From: Strongylocentrotus purpuratus
Lineage: Eukaryota > Echinodermata > Echinoidea > Camarodonta > Strongylocentrotidae
Assembly (NCBI RefSeq): GCF_000002235.5
Contig: NW_022145615.1
Coordinates: forward strand, 34,294,594 to 34,358,593
Direction: 5' to 3'
DNA: 64,000 bases
Part shown: positions 58,393 to 64,000 of the stretch, in pieces
Layout: every line of letters starts with the position of its first letter
Numbering within the stretch: the stretch's first letter is position 1
Notes under the pieces: generated by a model
Seen by the model: the letters and a program-made list of their open reading frames with translations, nothing else
Databases searched by the model: none
What the model was told of the DNA's origin: nothing
Translations under genes and position numbers: made by a program

Positions 58393-59421
58393 CTATCCAG
58401 ACTCTTCGCCTGGGTGGCGAAAAGACTGTTTCGTCTTGATCACTCCATTTCGAATGACCAAGTCTTTCTCTCCATTCTCCAATCGATACTTCAACTCTTC
58501 ACGTAGTTTCCTGTACTCTTCCCTTTCTGCCTTAGTACGATCTCTAGATATCTGTACCGATCTCTCCTGATATTCTATAAGATTCAAGCCTCCATCTCTA
58601 AACGTCTTTAATACCTCATCTCTGATGGACTGGTTGTTCAAAACTGCTTTCAATGGTCTTGGTCTTTCGCCGTCTTTCTTTCCAAGTCGATACAATGCCT
58701 TGATCTCTATCTTATCATTGGTAAGCTTACTTCCGATCATATCTCGAAACCTTTTCTCATCATCTGCCTTTCGTGTGCCAGATTCGATACTGGTAGACTC
58801 CGGAATTCCAAAGAGTATAAGGTTGCCCTTTCTCTTTTCCTTTTCTTCCATTTCATCAAATTTCTCTTTCACCAGTTTGTTTAGCTCAATGTGAACAGCT
58901 TCAGGCTGAAAAGAATTGGCTGCACCTTCTGCATTGATCATACCATTCTTCACCTCCTCCAACTTTGTTGTCATTTGATGGAAGGTGTCTACACTTTCTT
59001 CTCTGTAATCCTGCATCACCCTTTTCATGTCTTCTACCTCCTTCTGTAAATTTGCTTGCTGGGTCTGGAGCTGTGCCATTGCATTTAGCATACTCCGTGC
59101 TGTTCCGTTGCAGATGTGACAATACCAGTGGACAGATTCTGGTTCCTCATTGACTATATCATATAATTTGCTTGAGACATTTTGACATGTGCAGTGGAAC
59201 CAGAAATTACACAACTCACATTCAATGGCATAATCATCAGACAAAATGATCAGTCTACATGAGCCACAGCATTTATCATCTTTTGATTTGGATGCGCTTG
59301 TCGACTGCTTTTCATCTAAGTTCACACTTCCTCTAGTTTGTCTGATTCTAGTAGTAGTAGAAGGTGGTTTGTTTCCTTTGCGGGTAGCCATCTCACGTTG
59401 AATACAGTTATGTACAGACAA
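58393..59421 (-). CDS. CR1 LINE ORF1: PHD-finger, coiled-coil, RRM-like RNA-binding protein (342 aa)
   Basis: Residues 51-104 are a PHD-type finger (CGSC, CELC, WFHCTC, WYCHIC). ~110-195 is heptad-rich and likely coiled coil (QLQTQQANLQKEVEDMKRVM). ~198-270 matches the RRM-like core of L1-type ORF1 proteins (KRKGNLILFGIPES, IKALYRLGKK, RPRPLKAVL). The C-terminal third is basic. Such proteins coat LINE RNA and act as chaperones in the RNP. Met11 (ATGGCTACC) has a better start context than Met1, so the true length may be 332 aa. Confidence 0.9.
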   Translation of the reverse strand: MSVHNCIQREMATRKGNKPPSTTTRIRQTRGSVNLDEKQSTSASKSKDDKCCGSCRLIILSDDYAIECELCNFWFHCTCQNVSSKLYDIVNEEPESVHWYCHICNGTARSMLNAMAQLQTQQANLQKEVEDMKRVMQDYREESVDTFHQMTTKLEEVKNGMINAEGAANSFQPEAVHIELNKLVKEKFDEMEEKEKRKGNLILFGIPESTSIESGTRKADDEKRFRDMIGSKLTNDKIEIKALYRLGKKDGERPRPLKAVLNNQSIRDEVLKTFRDGGLNLIEYQERSVQISRDRTKAEREEYRKLREELKYRLENGEKDLVIRNGVIKTKQSFRHPGEESG

Positions 59422-59974
59422 AATTCAAAGTTCACTCAGTCCAGTTAAGTAATGTTGTACAGATACAAGACCTGGCCTATTCACTCAATTTCAAGGTCAA
59501 AGCAATTAGGGCTGAAAGAGCACTCAAAATCTCAAAAACATCCAACAGCATGAATCATGATTTTGATTGGAACAAAGATAGTAGCAACACTTATCACTCC
59601 TGATGATATTGATGTTATCTTGTAGTAAGGTCCAGTCCACAATCGTGTTTGTTGAGAACACCAAACTAAAAAAGTAGTGAAGTTACTGCTCGCATAGAAA
59701 TGCACAAGTGGGACTGAAATGGTATTCACTCCAGTGGCATGCCTGCATATCAAAATGTATTCTCCAAGAAAACTCTCCAAAATACATAGAATGAACAAAA
59801 TAATTGCCCATATAGTTGCATCTGGTGTCAATAATGAAGAATAAAGCAAATTTGTATCCAAAAAGCCAAGTTCTAGTGGTGGATTACATGGATTTTGATC
59901 CAGCTTTCAGCACACACATCCTCTCTCATTATAGCAATCTATCCAGCCTCCTACCTCCCTCCTGTCACTGATGC
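59422..59974 (-). other. 5' UTR of the CR1 LINE, with an upstream ORF
   Basis: The region between the LINE's 5' end and ORF1 should contain the internal promoter. It holds a 109-codon frame on the element's strand (59532-59861) with hydrophobic stretches such as ATIWAIILFILCILESFL. I recognise no family and it may be fortuitous. Confidence 0.55.
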
Positions 59975-59980
59975 ATAGAA

Positions 59981-61630
59981 CATGTACAGGAATGTACATT
60001 TTGGTCTGTTGAGAGCCAGAAGGGCATGTAGTCTACCGGTATGTTGAAGAATATGAGTTATTAATACTCTTATTCCTCTTAGCAGATGAGTGACATTGTT
60101 TAGGAGTGAGCGTTGAATACATTATACATGTATAAAGTTAACATCAATCTGAATAAATATGTGTTTGAATTATTCTCTGGGACTGCTCATTCTATAAAAC
60201 TATTTAAAAAAGCTGAATTCCCAGATAGAATCTGTTGTTGGTCTACTGTTGGTCTGTTGCTGGTATAACTTTAAGTAAACTTAAGTTTGATAACCATGAG
60301 TACATCTGTATGTTTTGTAACTACAAGATATAACCTGGACGTTTACAACCATAACCTTAACTTGAGGTCTATGGGCTGTCATGTGAACCTGAATATTCAC
60401 TCTCAATCTACATACAGTTGACCTTTAACTCATTCAACACCTCTCCTGATCATACGACCATAATGAATTAATGTAACAAAGACCGATGCTATACAGCATG
60501 TCTGGCGATAATGAGCCCCCTTTGGTATTCCCGCCCCCTTACCCGAGCGATAATGAGCCCCCTTGGTATTCCCACCCCCTTACCCGAGTGATAATGAGCC
60601 CCCTTGGTATTCCCACCCCCTTACCCGATCTCCATTATCATCTTGATGCTATCAAGTACAGTCTTATAAGTGGATCACAGAGAGACAGTGTTGGTAATTC
60701 CTACACAATAATTAAGTCAAGGGTAGTAGTTGGTGTGGAATTTTATCCTGATGAATAAGTGGAGTCAGTAGTCTAACCTAGTTCTAGCTTATGAATGTTC
60801 AGATTTGCCTTCATTTGGAATGCATGTTAAATGATCATGACACTTTCTAGTTTTGGTTTAAATATACTATGTCCCTTTTGCAGCCAACATCAAATTCTGT
60901 AGAACTTTGCAGGAAGTATGAATATGTCATGTATGTCCTATCTGTGAAATTTAAACGTTAGCAGTGTCATCATATTCAAATTATGCAAGGAAACCCGTTT
61001 ACTTGCTAGACTTCACTGTCAGACACTATTGAGTGACTGACTGGCTTTTTTTTTTCTTTTTTGGTAATAACATACATGAAAAGAGTTGTAAAGGGTACAT
61101 GAGCATTTGTCTACATCAATAACCCACTTCTTGTGATGGCCAAGATTAAACTGATTGAATCTTTGCGCAGCATACAACGTATGACCATTCGGTACAATTG
61201 TCTGAAAATCAAGACTATTACTTTTGGGCTCTATAGCCCTAAAGTCGATTTGACAACTATTAGTCATTATTTTCCCACTTGAAGACATTTTCAAGCCCCA
61301 CCTTTTTTAGGGAAGTTCTAAATAAGTATTATCTTTCAAATGCCATTGGAATTTAACCTTTTCATTTTTTTGACCTGCAAATGGGACATAGTACATTTAA
61401 CCTTATGGTTGATGTATTAAGTCTATGGGAATGAAAGAATTCAGTCAGTAGGTTAAAGTTAGTTTCTATTACTCTGACATAGTTGTGAAAGTAGTGATAT
61501 TGTTGAAAAGTTTATCTTTGAATAAGGAAAATTCCGGACAGTTTATATAGGTGAAATGAACATTGTGTAGAGAGAGAAAATAAATGTTGATTTTCAATCA
61601 GACTCGTTGTATAGTAATAGTAATAGTCTG
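59981..61630. other. Non-coding stretch
   Basis: Besides the end of the interrupted duplication (to about 60080) and the minisatellite at 60507-60630, nothing was recognised. A 91-aa minus-strand frame (61019-61294) has no supportable identity. Confidence 0.4.
60507..60630 (+). repeat. 41-42-bp minisatellite, three units
   Basis: GATAATGAGCCCCCTT, GGTATTCCC and CCCCCTTACCCGA repeat in order three times with few differences. Confidence 0.92.
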
Positions 61631-62041
61631 TTAAAGGTAAAGACCAGTTATGGTCATGCCATTGCATTGTGAAAGAAACGTTGTGGATTAGATCAGAAAA
61701 GGTTGATCATCTATTAGCATATAAGTATTGGTGTGTACTGCAAGGTTCTGGAATCATCAAAAGGATAAGAAATTTGGCCCAGTCTTCGTAAAGTTACAAG
61801 CACTGTACACAGAAAGATGTATATGAGACTATACACACATATGCGCGACATGTGCGTTTATCTCTCACAGACCATGTAGATAAACTAATTTACCAAATAT
61901 ATCAATTAGTTGGCGGTTTCCAGGCAAAATTGTTATCATCATGTATTAGTCAAAACATATTCTTTCACATGGTTGGTAATAAGAGCTTCCATTTCATTTT
62001 TTGAAATTGAGGCATTTCCAATACTGGTCTTTACCTTTAAT
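61631..62041. mobile_element. MITE with TTAA target duplication, 403 bp
   Basis: The element is 61635-62037 with ends AGGTAAAGACCAGT and its reverse complement ACTGGTCTTTACCT. It is flanked by TTAA on both sides. TTAA target sites are used by the piggyBac and Kolobok superfamilies, and the ends alone do not decide between them. No coding capacity. Confidence 0.8.
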
Positions 62042-62683
62042 AATAGTGATTTTTAAAATCTAAGACCCTATATTAGTTGGTTTTATTATTATAGTAGTCG
62101 GAGTTGGTTTTACCTTTTTGTGTTCTAACGGTAAAGCAACATTTGTTGCAGTTTCAGTTGCATTTCGTTTCATCTGTTAATTTCCTTTGAATAGTATTAT
62201 ATCATATGCAGTCATTTGTACTGGTAGGCATTTTGATTTTTCTTTTTGTCGCATTTTGATTTTTCCTTGATTCATATTTTGCTTTTTCCTACATCTCATT
62301 TTGCCTTTTCCTTGATCGCATTTTGCTTTTTGCTTGATCGCTTTTGGATTTTTCTTGGTTGTATTGACTTTTCCTTGGTTTAAGAAAAATTAGGTCTATT
62401 ACCGGTCGGTCTATTATTGTGGTCTCCTTGATAAGTGCAGTCAAGCGTCTGGTGTTTTTACGTCTTTAACTAATCTCTTTGTAAAGTCTTGTTTTGTTCA
62501 GTTGTCTGTCTGTCCTAACCAGCATCAACACAGAGTCCATTTGAGGAATGTTAAACCAATACACTTTATATTTTATCTTTGATGTGATACAGCTAAAGGA
62601 TTTCATGTACTTGTTGTGAACAGAGGGATATATGATTGATATGGAACTAGATCTTCATATCGTAAGTGAAGAATCCTGTCAGC
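62042..62683. other. Upstream region of the right-edge gene, with degenerate minisatellite
   Basis: 62230-62375 repeats a ~28-base degenerate unit (GCATTTTG-TTTTTCCTTGATC). The rest holds no recognisable promoter element. Confidence 0.5.
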
Positions 62684-64000
62684 ATGGGTGAATGGACTTC
62701 TGATAATATGATCAGTAAAATGAACAAATGGCAGAATAGACTTGATTCAACAGATCTTGAACACTCGGATGACATACACCAAATAGAGCAAAAGCAATAC
62801 AGCTTTGAAGGAACAACCAATGTGTGGCAGAAGAGCAAACAGTCTGATCCGTCTCATAGTTACGATCCTTTTCGCGAAGATGAGCCGAGAGTTTGTGCTC
62901 TAGAGACATTGCATTTGAACAGCACAATGAGGAAGCATTTGTGTAAGGGACAGAGCTTTGATATGAGTGAGATTGGGTTCAATGTAGATGTTCCTTATGA
63001 CTATACACACAGTCTTCAGCCAGAGAGTGATATTGAAGAGTACATTGTAATAGATGATGTCCATGGTGATTCTTATGATCCAGTAAAAGCGGATGAATAT
63101 TTATTGTGCCAAGATTGCTCTGGTGATGTCTCCGATGCTGTACTGACAGTGATGGGGAAAGACAAGAGGAAATGGAGGTTCATGAGAGCAAAGCAGCAGA
63201 GAACAGGTCCACGTCAACCCATCCGTGTTGATAGCATGGAAGACACTTTGAACAAGCTCAAAAAGTCAGATAAACCTCTCGTTGGTAAGCCCAAGACACT
63301 GTTGATACCAAAGTCAAATACCACATCAGACATTGGGACAAGGGATGGAGATAAGACTCCTTCTGGTGCCTTTCGACCCATCAAGTCTGAACCAGCGTTA
63401 GGCACACAGATGGACAACGTTTCCAAAGAAACATCCACTCAGTGCAATGTCAGAAAGACAAACGCACAAGGAATAGAAGGTGGCATGCTATACAGGCAGA
63501 AGAGAACAATGTCGATGCCTGAGGCACCCACCAAAGGCAAGCTGAAGAAACTGCAAAGCCAGATATCATCTGTATTCAAGAAGCGAGAGAGCTACCCTCA
63601 TGACGAAGCTTACACCAGATGCTCCAGGAAGCGATACGTTTCCTCATCATCCTCGTCATCTTCAGAGACCTCCCCCATCATTGCTTCCTACCTCTCATCT
63701 CCAGAGGTGTTTCAGGATGAACCTTTCTGTGAAATAGACATTGATGTGGAAGAGATAGAGAAGGAAGCAAGTGAATTTGAGAATATTGTGGAACCGAGTT
63801 GGGTATCTCAATCAAGCATTTTGTTGTCCCACAGTCTGGTACATCAAAACAGTCAAGAGGAATGTACTGAAACAGAAGAGTGGGTTGTTTCAAAGTCCGG
63901 AGAGTATATGTACTTGTTCAAAGAACCCAATGCTCACAGTGAAGGGGATGGATTTTCTAGCAGGAATCAGGACTTGCCAGCAGTCAATGCTGACGTAGTG
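62684..64000 (+). CDS. Unrecognised protein, N-terminal part (439 codons, runs off the window)
   Basis: Open from ATG 62684 to the last base without a stop, which is exceptional in this AT-rich sequence, and of protein-like composition. An in-frame TAA lies 21 bases upstream. CTGTCAG directly before the ATG also resembles a splice acceptor, so this could be an internal exon. The product is hydrophilic and mostly disordered-looking. It starts MGEWTSDNMISKMNKWQNRL, has a basic block at ~159-182 (KDKRKWRFMRAKQQR), a lysine-rich segment KGKLKKLQSQISSVFKKRE near 300, a serine run at 320-328 and an acidic segment near 355. No catalytic motif, signal peptide or membrane segment is seen, and I do not recognise the family. 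A cytoskeletal or signalling scaffold is possible but unproven. Confidence 0.72.
   Translation, partial: MGEWTSDNMISKMNKWQNRLDSTDLEHSDDIHQIEQKQYSFEGTTNVWQKSKQSDPSHSYDPFREDEPRVCALETLHLNSTMRKHLCKGQSFDMSEIGFNVDVPYDYTHSLQPESDIEEYIVIDDVHGDSYDPVKADEYLLCQDCSGDVSDAVLTVMGKDKRKWRFMRAKQQRTGPRQPIRVDSMEDTLNKLKKSDKPLVGKPKTLLIPKSNTTSDIGTRDGDKTPSGAFRPIKSEPALGTQMDNVSKETSTQCNVRKTNAQGIEGGMLYRQKRTMSMPEAPTKGKLKKLQSQISSVFKKRESYPHDEAYTRCSRKRYVSSSSSSSSETSPIIASYLSSPEVFQDEPFCEIDIDVEEIEKEASEFENIVEPSWVSQSSILLSHSLVHQNSQEECTETEEWVVSKSGEYMYLFKEPNAHSEGDGFSSRNQDLPAVNADVV

Larger units (their letters stand above)
54848..59980 (-). mobile_element. Full-length CR1-type LINE, 5.1 kb, both ORFs intact
   Basis: Comparison with the uninterrupted duplicate places the element at 54854-59974, flanked by ATAGAA at 54848-54853 and 59975-59980. 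The 3' end (plus-strand left) is a short tandem repeat, TATACCTTGAATATACCTTG, as expected for CR1-like LINEs that end in a microsatellite rather than poly(A). ORF1 and ORF2 are both open, so the copy may be young and possibly active. Confidence 0.87.

Noticed and set aside
61019..61294. 91-aa minus-strand ORF
   Set aside because: It has no recognisable family and no splice or repeat context. Length alone is not convincing.

Overview
The window is eukaryotic, AT-rich and mostly non-coding. It is full of microsatellites, tandem arrays and transposons. A gustatory-receptor-like gene, CR1-type LINEs, hAT and Academ-like DNA transposons, and frequent ACATGT-type words suggest a marine invertebrate deuterostome, most likely an echinoderm such as a sea urchin. 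Species cannot be fixed from the sequence alone. No rRNA, intact tRNA, CRISPR array or bacterial-style operon was seen.

Region by region. 0.3-6.6 kb is a nest of terminal-inverted-repeat (TIR) elements: one with 29-bp perfect inverted cores (328-1609), a 2.37-kb hAT-type element with a perfect 8-bp target duplication carrying a 12-copy satellite (2858-5228), and a short hAT-type MITE (6399-6572). 7076-10591 (+) is a four-exon gustatory-receptor-like 7TM gene, reconstructed here through three phase-0 introns to 461 aa. Its last codons lie in a 63-bp tandem duplication that was split by a hAT-type MITE containing a 60-base C homopolymer. 11-28.9 kb has no convincing gene. It holds simple repeats, at least four more TIR or foldback elements, and several diverged tandem arrays.

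28.9-33.2 kb (-) is a CR1-like LINE with one intact 1308-aa ORF: a 2A-like motif, a PHD-like finger, an endonuclease and a reverse transcriptase. 33-43 kb is again non-coding. 43,758-53,194 is the standout: a 9.4-kb TIR transposon flanked by AGA, inserted into a ~205-bp tandem repeat whose neighbouring copy shows the empty site. It carries a two-exon gene (-) for a 1608-aa protein with the full acidic-residue set of a FEN1/XPG-like nuclease and a CXC-type cysteine tail. Architecture and 3-bp target duplication fit the Academ superfamily, XPG-nuclease branch.

54,854-59,974 (-) is a complete-looking CR1 LINE with intact ORF1 and ORF2. Its ends are defined by the duplication it interrupts. 61.6-62.0 kb is a TTAA-flanked MITE. 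From 62,684 (+) a 439-codon open frame runs off the right edge and is the start, or an early exon, of an unrecognised host gene. Host genes are thus few (a chemoreceptor-like gene on the left, an unknown protein on the right). The three largest protein genes between them belong to selfish elements.
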